Below, piece after piece: positions 24,393-35,765 of a stretch of DNA of 64,000 bases; the stretch's first letter is position 1; each line of letters opens with the position of its first letter. The notes beneath the pieces were generated by a model. That model ran no database searches and had not been told where the DNA came from. It saw only the letters and a program-made list of their open reading frames with translations. The stretch is from Streptomyces fulvorobeus. Its GTDB lineage: Bacteria > Actinomycetota > Actinomycetes > Streptomycetales > Streptomycetaceae. The stretch covers positions 3,348,001 through 3,412,000 of the forward strand of contig NZ_BLWC01000001.1 in NCBI RefSeq assembly GCF_013167895.1. The letters are read 5' to 3'. A program made the translations under genes and the position numbers.

Positions 24393-26099
24393 GTGTCCGG
24401 TACCGGGTTGGGTGAGGAGCTGGGCGCGCGTGCCGCGCGTGCCCGAGCTCTCGCGCTGCTGCGTATCCGCAGCAGCGCGGTGGCCGTGGCGATCCTGCCC
24501 GCGGCCGTGGCCGTCGTGCTGCTGGCCGCCGCCGTGCAGGGCCGTATCAGCGGCGGTGTCTGGGACACCGTGCGCTGGGCGGTGACGGTGGGCGCGCTCG
24601 TCGTGCTGGTGGTCGCCGCCGCCGTCGCCTTCGCGGTCGCCAGGGCGAGGCCGGCGGTCAGCCCGACCGTCACCGTCACGGAGGAGTCCGCGCCCGACCT
24701 CTACCGTCTGGTCCGGGAGCTCGCCGACCGGCTGGACGTCCCGGCCCCGTCCGCCGTGGAGCTGACCCCGGACTGCGACAGCTGGCTGGAGGACCGTACG
24801 CACCCCTCCGCCCAGCCGGGCACGGCGGGCGCCGGCAGGGGTCTCGCCGCGGTACGGCCGCGCCGGCGGGTGCGGGCCGCACCCGTCCTGGTCATCGGGT
24901 CCCCCTTCCTCTGGTGGATGCGCGTCGCCGAGCTGCGGGCGGTGCTCGCCCCCGTCGTCGCCGGCACCGACTCGTCCGCGCACCCGGACATAGCCGCGGC
25001 CCGCCGTTTCGTACGGGGGCTGGACGCCGCGGTCGCCGACGGCGCCGCGCCGGGACAGGGCGCGATACGCGGGCTGCCGCTCGCCTTCGTCGGCCGGGTC
25101 GCCAGGATTCTGCTGCGTGGCTGCCGTGAGCACGCCGCCGAGATGGAGCGGTGCGTCGCCGCCGCCGCGTCGATGCGCGCGCAGAACGTGGACTACGGGC
25201 TGCGGATCATCGCCCAGGAACAGGTCGGCCTCGCCTACGCGGGCTGGGACCGGCTGCTCACCCGGGTCGCGCTGCCCGCGTGGCGGATGGGCCGGTGGCC
25301 TTCGCGGCTCGACGCCGGTGTCGTCTCCGCCCTGACCGAGCTGTCCCGCCGGGACCGGCTGGCGGAGGGATTCGCCTCCCGCCTCGGCGAGCGCCCCGCC
25401 TGCGACCTCCTGGAGGAACCGGGCGCGGCCGACGAAGCGGTCTCACTGCTGGCGGCCAGGCTCTTCCACGGCGGGCCGGCGGAGAGCGGCCCCGACTGGT
25501 CCCCCGTCGACTGGCAGCAGTATCCCGAGGAGGTCGTCGACCGGAAGTGGCGGGCGGAGGCCGCCCGGCTCAACCGGGTCCTCGACGCCAGGACCGGGCC
25601 GCCCACGGTCACGGCCGACCCCGCCGACCCGGCGGTCCCCACGCTCGCCCGCGTCATCGGCCACCTGACCGCCACTCCGCCGGGCGGCGAGGAGCTCGCC
25701 GCCGGAATCGGTGCCGCCGTGGCCCGCGAGGAGGCGGCCCAGAGCTCTCCGCCGGCGGCCGGGGGTGCGGACCCGGCGCGGGGCGGTACGGGAGCCGACC
25801 CCCTCGACTTCTGGGGCTCCGGCCCTCTCCCGCTCTTCCCGCTCCAGCCGCCGCGTACGGGTACGGAGCTGCTCGTCGACCACGTGGTGGCGATGGTCTG
25901 CTGCGCCGCCGTCGACACGGCGGGCGCGGCTCCGGGGCTCGACTGGCTCGACGGCCCCGCACTGCTCGTCGACGGTCAGCGCCCGGCCGACCCGGGCGGG
26001 CCCGTCCTCACCCTGGTCGAGGACGGCGACGCGGAACCGCTGCGTACGTGGCTCGCCAAGGTCGGCGTCCGCACCGACAAACCGGTTCGTCTGGTCTGA
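24393..26099 (+). CDS. Membrane-anchored protein with an M48-like but apparently inactive domain
   Basis: 568 residues from a GTG. Two membrane helices (about 31-52 and 62-83) are followed by a region resembling M48 metallopeptidases: a strand with PSAVELTPDCDSWLE, then VLVIGSPFLWWMRVAELRAVLAPVVAG. In active M48 enzymes the place of APVVAG is held by the zinc motif AHExxH, which is missing here. The rest (about 190-568) is helical with low-complexity linkers. A structural or regulatory pseudo-protease is therefore likely. It lies between purD and purC, conserved unknowns in this neighbourhood. The M48 relation is my reading and not database-verified. Confidence 0.6.
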   Translation: MSGTGLGEELGARAARARALALLRIRSSAVAVAILPAAVAVVLLAAAVQGRISGGVWDTVRWAVTVGALVVLVVAAAVAFAVARARPAVSPTVTVTEESAPDLYRLVRELADRLDVPAPSAVELTPDCDSWLEDRTHPSAQPGTAGAGRGLAAVRPRRRVRAAPVLVIGSPFLWWMRVAELRAVLAPVVAGTDSSAHPDIAAARRFVRGLDAAVADGAAPGQGAIRGLPLAFVGRVARILLRGCREHAAEMERCVAAAASMRAQNVDYGLRIIAQEQVGLAYAGWDRLLTRVALPAWRMGRWPSRLDAGVVSALTELSRRDRLAEGFASRLGERPACDLLEEPGAADEAVSLLAARLFHGGPAESGPDWSPVDWQQYPEEVVDRKWRAEAARLNRVLDARTGPPTVTADPADPAVPTLARVIGHLTATPPGGEELAAGIGAAVAREEAAQSSPPAAGGADPARGGTGADPLDFWGSGPLPLFPLQPPRTGTELLVDHVVAMVCCAAVDTAGAAPGLDWLDGPALLVDGQRPADPGGPVLTLVEDGDAEPLRTWLAKVGVRTDKPVRLV

Positions 26100-26387
26100 C
26101 CGAGCGGCGGAAGTGCTGCGCCTCGCGCGGCCGGTCGGCGGGCGAGAACAGAGCCGGGCGAGAACGGATACGGGCGAGAACAGATACGGGCGCGGCTCGC
26201 GCCACCTCCGTGCCCGCCGAGCCCGCCGCACGCGCCCCTCTGGCCCCAATACCCGGAAGCGCAGGTTCCGTTCACGTCAATTCGCGACGAACGGTGACGG
26301 AGTGCGTGCGTTATGTGATGTGCTGGGGATCGGCGCTGACACCCAGCGCACCGGAGTTGGCCGGGGGACACGAGGGAGGGGAGCGGT

Positions 26388-27851
26388 ATGGGGGCGGAGC
26401 AGATTCGGCGATGGGAGTCGGGTGCCCTCGCGCATGCCGTGAGCGATCCCTTCGGGCAGGGGCCCCTGCCCTGGCTGCGCGGCAGCGAGAACTACTTCGA
26501 CGACACCGGCCAGGTCGTCCCCTGGTACGCGGACCCCGAGCTCGGCCGTGGCGGCACCGGAGGCGGGACGCGTACCGCCGACGACGTGCACCGGCAGATC
26601 AAGGGCTTCGTCTCACCGGGCGCCGCGGCCCCCGGCGAGGCGATCGACTTCCACATCACGGTGGACCCGCCCCAGCAGTTCTCCGTCGACGTCTACCGCA
26701 TCGGTCATTACGGCGGCGACGGAGCCGCCAAGATCACCACCAGCCCCCGGCTCTCCGGCATCGTCCAGCCGCCCCCGCTGGCCGCGGACCGCACGGTCTC
26801 CTGCCACCACTGGTGGCTCTCCTGGCGGCTCCAGATCCCCAGCTACTGGTCGGTCGGCGCGTGCGTCGCCGTCCTCACCACCGCCGACGGCTACCGCTCC
26901 CACATCCCCTTCACGGTCCGCGACGACCACCCCGCCGACCTGCTCCTCCTGCTCCCCGACATCACCTGGCAGGCGTACAACCTCTACCCGGAGGACGGCC
27001 GAACCGGCGCCAGCCTCTACCACGCCTGGGACGAACAGGGACGGCTGCTCGGCGAGAAGGACGCCGCCGCCACCGTCTCCTTCGACCGGCCGTACGCGGG
27101 TGCGGGACTCCCCCTCCACGTCGGCCACGCCTACGACTTCATCCGCTGGGCCGAGCGGTACGGCTACGACCTGGCCTACGCCGACGCGCGCGACCTCCAC
27201 GCGGGCCGCGTCGACCCCAGCCGCTACCGGGGCCTGGTCTTCCCCGGCCACGACGAGTACTGGTCCGTGCCCATGCGCCGCACCACCGAACTCGCGCGCG
27301 ACACCGGCACCTCGCTCGTCTTCCTCTCCGCCAACACCATGTACTGGCAGGTCGGCCTCTCCCCCTCCGCCTCCGGCGTCCCCGACCGGCTGCTCACCTG
27401 CCGCAAGCGCCGCGGACCGGGCAAGCCCGCCCTGTGGCGGGAGGTCGACCGCGCCGAACAGCAGCTCCTCGGCATCCAGTACGCGGGCCGGGTCCCCGAA
27501 CCCCGCCCCCTGGTCGTACGCAACGCGGAGCACTGGCTCTGGGACGCGAGCGGCGCCACCGAGGGCGACGAGATCGACGGGCTGGTGGCGGGCGAGGCGG
27601 ACCGTTACTTCCCGCGCACCACGCTCCCCGAACACGAGAACCGCATCCTGCTGGCCCACTCGCCGTACCAGGACGGCGACGGAGCCACCCGCCACCAGGA
27701 GACCTCCCTGTACCGGGCCCCCTCCGGCGCCCTCGTCTTCGCCTCCGGCACCTTCGCCTGGTCCCCGGCCCTGGACCGCCCAGGCCATGTGGACCCCCGT
27801 ATCCAGCGCGCCACGGCCAACCTCCTCGACCGCATCTGCAAACGGGACTGA
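26388..27851 (+). CDS. Protein related to the N,N-dimethylformamidase beta subunit
   Basis: 487 residues. It carries features of this family's large domain: LLLLPDITWQAYNLYPEDG, LVFPGHDEYWSVPMR, SLVFLSANTMYWQV and a C-terminal ASGTFAWSPALD. No signal peptide or membrane helix. Characterised members hydrolyse dimethylformamide with a small alpha subunit that is absent here, so the substrate may differ. A GGGAGGGGAG ribosome site precedes the ATG. It is encoded with the purine genes but has no evident role in that pathway. Confidence 0.75.
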   Translation: MGAEQIRRWESGALAHAVSDPFGQGPLPWLRGSENYFDDTGQVVPWYADPELGRGGTGGGTRTADDVHRQIKGFVSPGAAAPGEAIDFHITVDPPQQFSVDVYRIGHYGGDGAAKITTSPRLSGIVQPPPLAADRTVSCHHWWLSWRLQIPSYWSVGACVAVLTTADGYRSHIPFTVRDDHPADLLLLLPDITWQAYNLYPEDGRTGASLYHAWDEQGRLLGEKDAAATVSFDRPYAGAGLPLHVGHAYDFIRWAERYGYDLAYADARDLHAGRVDPSRYRGLVFPGHDEYWSVPMRRTTELARDTGTSLVFLSANTMYWQVGLSPSASGVPDRLLTCRKRRGPGKPALWREVDRAEQQLLGIQYAGRVPEPRPLVVRNAEHWLWDASGATEGDEIDGLVAGEADRYFPRTTLPEHENRILLAHSPYQDGDGATRHQETSLYRAPSGALVFASGTFAWSPALDRPGHVDPRIQRATANLLDRICKRD

Positions 27852-27956
27852 CGCTCCCGGGCACCACGGCGCCCGTCCGGAGGCCCCGCCCCTCACCGCT
27901 CCATCCCGATACGGGACAATCGGAACGACTCCTGGATCAACCTACGCGGAGGCAGC

Positions 27957-28877
27957 GTGTCCGGTTTCGTAGAAAAGCCCGAGCCCGTGCAGGTCCCGGG
28001 TCTCACCCACCTGCACACCGGCAAGGTGCGCGACCTGTACCGGAACGAGGCGGGCGACCTCGTCATGGTCGCCAGCGACCGTATGTCCGCGTACGACTGG
28101 GTCCTGCCCACCGAGATCCCCGACAAGGGCCGGGTCCTCACCCAGCTGTCGCTGTGGTGGTTCGACCAGCTCGCCGATCTCGTCCCCAACCACGTCCTGT
28201 CCACGGAACTCCCCGCCGGAGCCCCCGCCGACTGGGCCGGCCGGACGCTGATCTGCACCTCACTGCGGATGCTGCCCGTCGAGTGCGTCGCGCGCGGCTA
28301 TCTGACCGGTTCCGGGCTCGTCGAGTACGAGGCGTCCCGCACGGTCTGCGGCCTCGGTCTCCCCGAGGGCCTCGTGGACGGCTCCGAGCTCCCGGCCCCG
28401 ATCTTCACGCCCGCCACGAAGGCGGCTGTCGGGGACCACGACGAGAACGTGAGTTACGAGGAGGTGGCCCGGGAGGTCGGCGCCGAGACTGCCGCCCGGC
28501 TGCGGCGCACGACGCTCGACGTGTACGGCCGGGCCCGCGACATCGCGCGGGAGCGCGGGATCATCCTCGCCGACACGAAGTTCGAGTTCGGCTTCGCCAC
28601 CGGCGCCGAGGGCGACGGGGAGGACGAGCTGATCATCGGGGACGAGGTGCTGACCCCCGACTCCTCGCGCTTCTGGCCCGCCGGGACCTGGCAGCCAGGC
28701 CGCGCCCAGCCCTCGTACGACAAGCAGTTCGTGCGTGACTGGCTGACCTCGCCGGCTTCCGGCTGGGACCGCGGGAGCGAGCAGCCGCCGCCGGCGCTGC
28801 CGCAGGAGATCGTGGACGCGACCCGCGCCAAGTACGTCGACGCCTACGAGCTGCTGACCGGCACCACCTGGTCGTAA
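27957..28877 (+). CDS. purC: SAICAR synthetase
   Basis: 306 residues from a GTG preceded by GGAGG. It converts CAIR and aspartate to SAICAR with ATP. Signature segments: GKVRDLY near the start, SDRMSAYDWVLPTEIPDKG, CVARGYLTGSG, and ADTKFEFGFATG. Length and N-terminus suit the longer type found in actinobacteria. A strong bidirectional terminator follows, shared with the convergent tRNA-Gly. Confidence 0.97.
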   Translation: MSGFVEKPEPVQVPGLTHLHTGKVRDLYRNEAGDLVMVASDRMSAYDWVLPTEIPDKGRVLTQLSLWWFDQLADLVPNHVLSTELPAGAPADWAGRTLICTSLRMLPVECVARGYLTGSGLVEYEASRTVCGLGLPEGLVDGSELPAPIFTPATKAAVGDHDENVSYEEVAREVGAETAARLRRTTLDVYGRARDIARERGIILADTKFEFGFATGAEGDGEDELIIGDEVLTPDSSRFWPAGTWQPGRAQPSYDKQFVRDWLTSPASGWDRGSEQPPPALPQEIVDATRAKYVDAYELLTGTTWS

Positions 28878-28893
28878 CGCACTCCCGGATACG

Positions 28894-28928
28894 AAGAAGG
28901 CCCCGGTCACGAGGACCGGGGCCTTCTT
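28894..28928. terminator. Bidirectional terminator between purC and tRNA-Gly
   Basis: Perfect 14-bp arms (28894-28907 and 28915-28928) with a 7-base loop; A-rich on one side and T-rich on the other, so it can work in both directions. Confidence 0.85.
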
Positions 28929-28935
28929 GCGTGGA

Positions 28936-29007
28936 GCGAACGACGAGGTTCGAACTCGCGACCTCAACCTTGGCAAGGTTGCGCTCTACCAGCTGAGCTA
29001 CGTTCGC
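28936..29007 (-). tRNA. tRNA-Gly(GCC), copy 1
   Basis: 72-nt cloverleaf with acceptor GCGAACG, anticodon GCC in loop TTGCCAA and T loop TTCGAAC. It differs from copy 2 at 29645 only in parts of the acceptor, D and T stems. Confidence 0.95.
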
Positions 29008-29604
29008 AGTGCGCCGAAGTGCGGTGCCTACTATACCCACCCTCGCTGCCGGGCCGGACGCGATGCCGTACGACGGTTCTCCGCACCGCATTCGGAGTCC
29101 GCCGACGACAGGGGGTCGCGTACGTCCCCTGCGGCAGGGAGGCCCCTCCGCGACAGGCGCTCCGTCCGCCGCCCGTTCCCGCACCTCGGTCTCCCGGGCG
29201 GTCGGGGCGGCGAGGCGCTCGCGGAGATCGCGTCAGCCGCCAACTCCGGCTCCGCGGAACCGTTTCCGGCGTGCACCGTACGGATGGCCCCGGCCGGCCG
29301 CGGGCGCTGACCGCGTTCGGCACGGACGCCTGGACGCCCGCCGCGAGCGCGCGCTTCAGATGCCCTGTTGTGGAGTGGCTCGTCGCGGTCGCCGCCCGGC
29401 AACCGGTCAGTCCGGCCCGCAGCGATGTGGCGACCTTCACACCTCGGTGCCCGGCATCTCCCGATCAAGGGCCTCCGAAGTGACGCGTGCCGAGCGAGGG
29501 CGCAGGCGGATACCAAGAGGCCGATCCGGGGACAGGGCGGCGCGAGAAGATGCGACAGCCGAGGCGCCAGGAGCCCCGACGGAAAGGGCGGCACGGATAC
29601 GACA
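29008..29604. other. Gene-free stretch between tRNA-Gly genes
   Basis: About 600 bases with open frames in several phases, as expected at this GC, but no ribosome site, family motif or biased codon pattern that supports a gene. It presumably includes the promoter of tRNA-Gly copy 1. Confidence 0.5.
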
Positions 29605-29635
29605 AAGGCCCCGGTCGATAAACGACCGGGGCCTT
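29605..29635. terminator. Terminator downstream of tRNA-Gly copy 2
   Basis: Perfect 13-bp arms (29605-29617 and 29623-29635) around a 5-base loop, located just after the minus-strand tRNA 3' end. Confidence 0.8.
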
Positions 29636-29644
29636 CGATCAAGA

Positions 29645-29716
29645 GCGGACGACCAGGTTCGAACTGGCGACCTCAACCTTGGCAAGGTTGCGCTCTACCA
29701 ACTGAGCTACGTCCGC
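29645..29716 (-). tRNA. tRNA-Gly(GCC), copy 2
   Basis: 72-nt cloverleaf with acceptor GCGGACG, anticodon GCC and T loop TTCGAAC. Same anticodon arm as copy 1. Confidence 0.95.
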
Positions 29717-29796
29717 ATTGCTGCCACTCGGCTTTCACCGGTGGAGCGCTCACCACTCTACCTGATCCACCAAGGGGCCAGAAAGTGTGGTGCAGA

Positions 29797-29867
29797 GCGG
29801 GTGACAGGAATTGCACACTGCGCCTTCCCCCTGGAAGGGGGATGTTCTACTACTGAACTACACCCGC
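29797..29867 (-). tRNA. tRNA-Gly(TCC)
   Basis: 71-nt cloverleaf with acceptor GCGGGTG, anticodon TCC in loop CTTCCAG and T loop TGCAATT. It lies upstream of tRNA-Gly copy 2 on the same strand, and the two may be one transcript. Confidence 0.93.
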
Positions 29868-30019
29868 ACGCGGCTCGGGACCGGGCCTTTCGGCCTTGCC
29901 CCTCGGCGTGCTCCAGACTCTAGCCGACCTGCGGGGGTGTCGCGCAAGTCGGCTCCCCGCAGGAGTCGCGAAGAAGGCCGGAAGCGGCGCCGGCCGGAGG
30001 GTCCCGGTGCCGGTGCCTC

Positions 30020-30355
30020 TCAACTGGCGGCGTGGAACGCCTCGTAGACCTTCTTGGGAATCCGGCCCCGGGCCGGCACCTCCATCCGGTGCGAACGGGC
30101 CCAGGCGCGGACCGCCGCCGGGTCGGGTGCGAGTGAGGTGTGGTGGTACGAGACGGGAGTCTTGCCGTGCTTGCCGGCATTTGTCTGCTTCCGGCCCGCC
30201 GCCATGTACGGCGCCAGAGTCCTGCGCAGTCTCTTTGCGTTGGCGGGGTTGAGGTCGATCTCGTACGACTTCCCGTCCAGGGCGAAGGTGACCGTTTCCG
30301 CCGCTGTTCCCCCGTCGATGTCGTCGGAGAGCGTAACCACTACGCGCTGAGCCAC
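30020..30355 (-). CDS. lsr2: Nucleoid-associated silencer Lsr2
   Basis: 111 residues from the GTG at 30355. The N-terminal dimerisation domain (AQRVVVTLSDDIDGG to about residue 60) is followed by a linker and the C-terminal DNA-binding domain, with RAWARSHRMEVPARGRIPKKV carrying the AT-hook-like RGR. Lsr2 coats AT-rich, often foreign, DNA and silences it. It is a natural candidate to silence the low-GC cargo of the element and of the region after tRNA-Lys. Confidence 0.96.
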   Translation of the reverse strand: MAQRVVVTLSDDIDGGTAAETVTFALDGKSYEIDLNPANAKRLRRTLAPYMAAGRKQTNAGKHGKTPVSYHHTSLAPDPAAVRAWARSHRMEVPARGRIPKKVYEAFHAAS

Positions 30356-30762
30356 GGATATCGGTCCTTTCCTACGGCACCGCCGCTTCTGACATGCGGT
30401 GATGCCGGCCTTCTCGGCTGTCAGGCGGATGCGGATCGACTGGTGTCGACTGTTCCGGGGTGATGCCGCTTTCCCCGGGTAATCATTTGTACAGCGACGG
30501 GTGCCGCATTGTGAAGCCCAGTCAATTGCTTCAGCGTGTCCACGGGCAATCCGGTGAGGAATTTTTTTCCAGGACTTTCCCCGTGAGTTGTCGCAGCCGA
30601 TATCTCGGTGTGATCCGCCCGGCCGGAGGCCCGCCGGGGCCGCGCCGGGGACCCGCTGAATATCTATGCGCGTAGAATTTCCGGCCAGGTACGCTGAGTG
30701 GACCCGCGGGGGTCTGGGGAACCCCCCGGAGACACAGCCGCACCACACCACCGGGAGTGCCA
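30356..30762. promoter_or_regulatory. Divergent promoter region of lsr2 and purS
   Basis: About 400 bases with no gene. The centre is AT-rich for this genome (run of T at about 30559-30566). A TACGCT hexamer at about 30690 is a possible -10 for purS. The region before purS has a GGGAG ribosome site that favours the GTG at 30763 over the one at 30757. Confidence 0.5.
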
Positions 30763-31014
30763 GTGGCACGCGTCGTAGTCGACGTCATGCTCAAGCCGGA
30801 GATCCTCGACCCGCAGGGACAGGCTGTGCAGCGCGCACTGCCCCGTCTCGGCTTCGAAGGAATCGCGGACGTACGTCAGGGAAAGCGATTCGAGCTGGAG
30901 GTCGAGGGGCCGGTCGACGACGCCGCCCTGGCCCGCGTCAACGAGCTCGCGGAGACCTTTCTCGCCAACACCGTCATCGAGGACTTCGTCGTGAGGGTGG
31001 AGGAGGAGAAGTGA
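30763..31014 (+). CDS. purS: FGAM synthase subunit PurS
   Basis: 83 residues from the second of two in-frame GTG codons. The sequence [18 protein letters not shown] and the later [11 protein letters not shown] are standard for PurS, the small subunit that bridges PurL and PurQ in the formylglycinamidine synthase complex. Its TGA overlaps the GTG of purQ, so the three subunits are coupled. Confidence 0.95.
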   Translation: MARVVVDVMLKPEILDPQGQAVQRALPRLGFEGIADVRQGKRFELEVEGPVDDAALARVNELAETFLANTVIEDFVVRVEEEK

Positions 31015-31686
31015 CCGCTCGTATCGGCGTCGTCACTTTTCCCGGCACCCTCGACGACCAGGACAGCCTGCGGGCCGTCCGGATCGCGGGCGCCGAACCC
31101 GTATCCCTCTGGCACCGCGACAAGGACCTGCACCAGGTCGACGCCGTGGTCCTGGCGGGGGTTTCTCCTACGGCGATTATCTGCGGGCCGGAGCCATCTC
31201 CCGTTTCTCGCCGGTCATGGAGACCGTCATCGAGCAGGCGAAGGCGGGAATGCCCGTCCTCGGCATCTGCAACGGTTTCCAGATTCTCACCGAGGCCCAC
31301 CTGCTGCCCGGCGCCATGCTGCGCAACAACCACCTCCACTTCATCTGCCGGGACCAGAAGCTGAAGGTGGAGAACGCGGGCACCGCGTGGACCTCGGACT
31401 ACACCGAGGGCCAGGAGATCTCCGTACCGCTGAAGAACCTGGACGGCCAGTACACCGCCGACGAGCGCACGCTCGACGAGCTGGAGGCCGAGGGCCGTGT
31501 CGCCTTCCGCTACCTCGACGTGAACCCCAACGGCTCGCTGCGCGACATCGCCGGCATCACCAACGCCGCGGGCAACGTCGTCGGCCTGATGCCGCACCCG
31601 GAGCACGCCGTCGAGCCGCTGATCGGCACCGGTGGCACCGACGGTCTCGGATTCTTCACCTCGATCATCAAGAAGCTGGTCGACGC

Positions 31687-31690
<4 letters not shown>
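31011..31690 (+). CDS. purQ: FGAM synthase glutaminase subunit, split by an apparent one-base deletion
   Basis: The GTG at 31011 overlaps the purS stop and reads [18 protein letters not shown] to VDAVVLAG. The next codons leave the family pattern (GVSPTAI) where [12 protein letters not shown] is expected. The expected sequence appears if one G is added to the G run at 31157-31161, after which the correct frame runs from 31162 to the stop at 31690 with the nucleophile in VLGICNGFQ and HPEH near the end. Restored length is about 226, normal for PurQ, which supplies ammonia from glutamine to PurL. As written, the strain should need purines; a sequence error is likelier than a true mutation. Confidence 0.93.
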
Positions 31691-33936
<2,246 letters not shown>

Positions 33937-33950
33937 GTCCCGCCCGTCGT

Positions 33951-33991
33951 GCCGAAGCCCTCGTCCGGGTCGACCGGACGGGGGCTTCGGC
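33951..33991 (+). terminator. purSQL operon terminator
   Basis: Arms of 18 bases (33951-33968 and 33974-33991) pair except for one G-U. The position 14 bases after purL supports a terminator role. Confidence 0.75.
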
Positions 33992-34029
33992 GGTCCGGTC
34001 CTGAACCCGCGCATACCGAGGGGGAGTTC

Positions 34030-34917
34030 GTGTCCGTACGCAAAGCCGCGGCGGTGCTGAGCCGCTGCTGCTGGATCGCCTTCCTCGCACTGGTGGTCAT
34101 CAGCTTCCTCACCGATCCGCTCGTGCCCTACGGGGTGACGTTCGTGCCGGCGGTGGTTGGCATCGTCATCGGTCTCACGCTGAACCGCCGCAGCCGTGCG
34201 GACCTGGCCGGGGACCGCCCCGCCGTCGTGACCGAGCCGCCGGTGACCGGCCGCTGGAGCGCGCTCAACAGCCCGGCCGACAGGGTGCCGAGCCACGGAA
34301 CCCACGTCTACGGGCAGACGTACGCGATCGACATCGTGGCCGAGCCGCAGGGCGCGGGGGCCCCGGCCCGCCCGCCGTTCCGGTGGCTGTGGCCGCTGGT
34401 CCGCCGCAACCGGGACTTCCCGGCCTTCGGCGCCCCGCTGTTCGCGGTCGCGGACGGCACCGTGGTGCGCGCGAACGACGGCCGACGTGACCACCTCAGC
34501 CGGAACTCGGGTCCCGCGCTCGCCTGTCTGATGCTGTTCGAGGCCCCTCTGCGCGACATGACGGGCGCGGGCGGGGTCGTCGGGAACCACCTCGTCCTCG
34601 ACCTCGGCGACGGTACGTACGCGCTCTACGCCCACCTGCGCCGCGGCTCGCTCCTGGTGAGGGCGGGCGACACCGTCGAAGCCGGACAGGAGCTCGCCGC
34701 GTGCGGGAACTCCGGCAACTCCACCGAGCCGCACGTCCACTTCCAGCTCATGGACGCTCCGGACCTCGACGTGGCGCGGGGCATCCCGTTCAGCTGGCGG
34801 GGCATCGGCGTACCGGCGAACGGGGAGCACTTCACGGTGCGGGAGACCTTGGACGGTTCCGCCGACGAGGGCACCGGTTCGTCCGAGGGCACCGGTTCGT
34901 CCGGTAGCGCCGGTTAG
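34030..34917 (+). CDS. Membrane-bound M23-type peptidase (LytM-like)
   Basis: 295 residues from a GTG. Two hydrophobic segments (about 8-30 and 34-52) are followed by an M23 domain with SHGTHVYGQTYAID (zinc His and Asp), LVLDLGDGTYALYAHL and PHVHFQ (HxH). The zinc ligands look intact. Such enzymes cut cell-wall peptide bridges or act as regulators of wall enzymes. The tail has a repeat of Gly-Thr-Gly-Ser-Ser-Glu. It probably acts outside the membrane. Confidence 0.85.
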   Translation: MSVRKAAAVLSRCCWIAFLALVVISFLTDPLVPYGVTFVPAVVGIVIGLTLNRRSRADLAGDRPAVVTEPPVTGRWSALNSPADRVPSHGTHVYGQTYAIDIVAEPQGAGAPARPPFRWLWPLVRRNRDFPAFGAPLFAVADGTVVRANDGRRDHLSRNSGPALACLMLFEAPLRDMTGAGGVVGNHLVLDLGDGTYALYAHLRRGSLLVRAGDTVEAGQELAACGNSGNSTEPHVHFQLMDAPDLDVARGIPFSWRGIGVPANGEHFTVRETLDGSADEGTGSSEGTGSSGSAG

Positions 34918-34927
34918 TCTCGCCCGT

Positions 34928-35728
34928 ATGCCTCCGGCCAAGAAGCGCCCCCGCACGTACGACGCCACCAGGACCCGGGCCGCACTCCTGGCCCAGTTCG
35001 CCCACGTACGCGAAGCCGTACGCACCCTCGGCCCCGAGCCGCTCGCGCTGCCGACGCGCCTGGGGGACTGGACCGTGCGGGAGCTCGTCGTGCACCTCAC
35101 GATGGCGCTGTCCCGGGTCACCGACGCCCTGGAGTTGCCGGAACCGGCCGGTCCGAAGCCGGATGTGGGCCTGCTGGAGTGGCCGTTCTCCACGGCCGGC
35201 CGGGCCGGGAGGATCGACCGGGCCACGCGGGAGCTGGCCGCCGCCCGTCCCGACCTCGACGCGCTCTGCGCGGAGGCCGCGGACCGCTTCGGGGAACTGG
35301 TGGCCGCCGTGCCGGAGGACCGGCTGCTCGCGACCGGGGTCGGGAGCATGCGGCTCGGGGACTTCCTGGTCACCCGCACGGTCGAGCTGGTCACGCACAC
35401 CGACGATCTGAACGCGGCGGCCGGTCTGGACATCCCGTACGACCGTCAGGCGCTCGCCGCGTGCACCCGGCTGCTCGCCGACGCCCTCGCCGACAGGGCT
35501 CCCGGCGGCTCGGTCGAGGTGCGTATCCCGCCGTTCGCCGTCGTCCAGTGCATCGGCGGTCCCAAGCACACCCGCGGCACCCCGCCCAACGTCGTCGAGA
35601 CCGGTCCGCTCGTCTGGGCCAGGCTCGCCACCGGCCGCACCCGCTGGGCCCAGGCGCTGGAGGCGGCCGAGGTCAGCGCGAGCGGGGAGCGGGCCGATCT
35701 GGCCGGTCTGCTGCCCCTGATGGGCTGA
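34928..35728 (+). CDS. Maleylpyruvate isomerase-like / sterol-carrier family protein
   Basis: 266 residues. The N-terminal DinB-like helix bundle (about 15-160) has LGDWTVRELVVHL and LVTRTVELVTHTDDL, with histidines at the places used for metal binding in mycothiol-dependent enzymes. The C-terminal part (about 190-250) resembles a sterol-carrier fold. These proteins are plentiful in actinobacteria, few with known substrates. It starts ten bases after the peptidase stop. Confidence 0.75.
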   Translation: MPPAKKRPRTYDATRTRAALLAQFAHVREAVRTLGPEPLALPTRLGDWTVRELVVHLTMALSRVTDALELPEPAGPKPDVGLLEWPFSTAGRAGRIDRATRELAAARPDLDALCAEAADRFGELVAAVPEDRLLATGVGSMRLGDFLVTRTVELVTHTDDLNAAAGLDIPYDRQALAACTRLLADALADRAPGGSVEVRIPPFAVVQCIGGPKHTRGTPPNVVETGPLVWARLATGRTRWAQALEAAEVSASGERADLAGLLPLMG

Positions 35729-35765
35729 GGGGAACCGGATCGCCACCCCGATCCGTCCCAGGGCC

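Noticed and set aside
25151..28738. A 1195-codon plus-strand frame across three genes
   Set aside because: It runs through genes in another frame (24393, 26388, purC) and is Arg/Pro-rich nonsense.
29008..29640. Several frames between tRNA-Gly genes
   Set aside because: No ribosome site, no codon bias and no recognisable domain.
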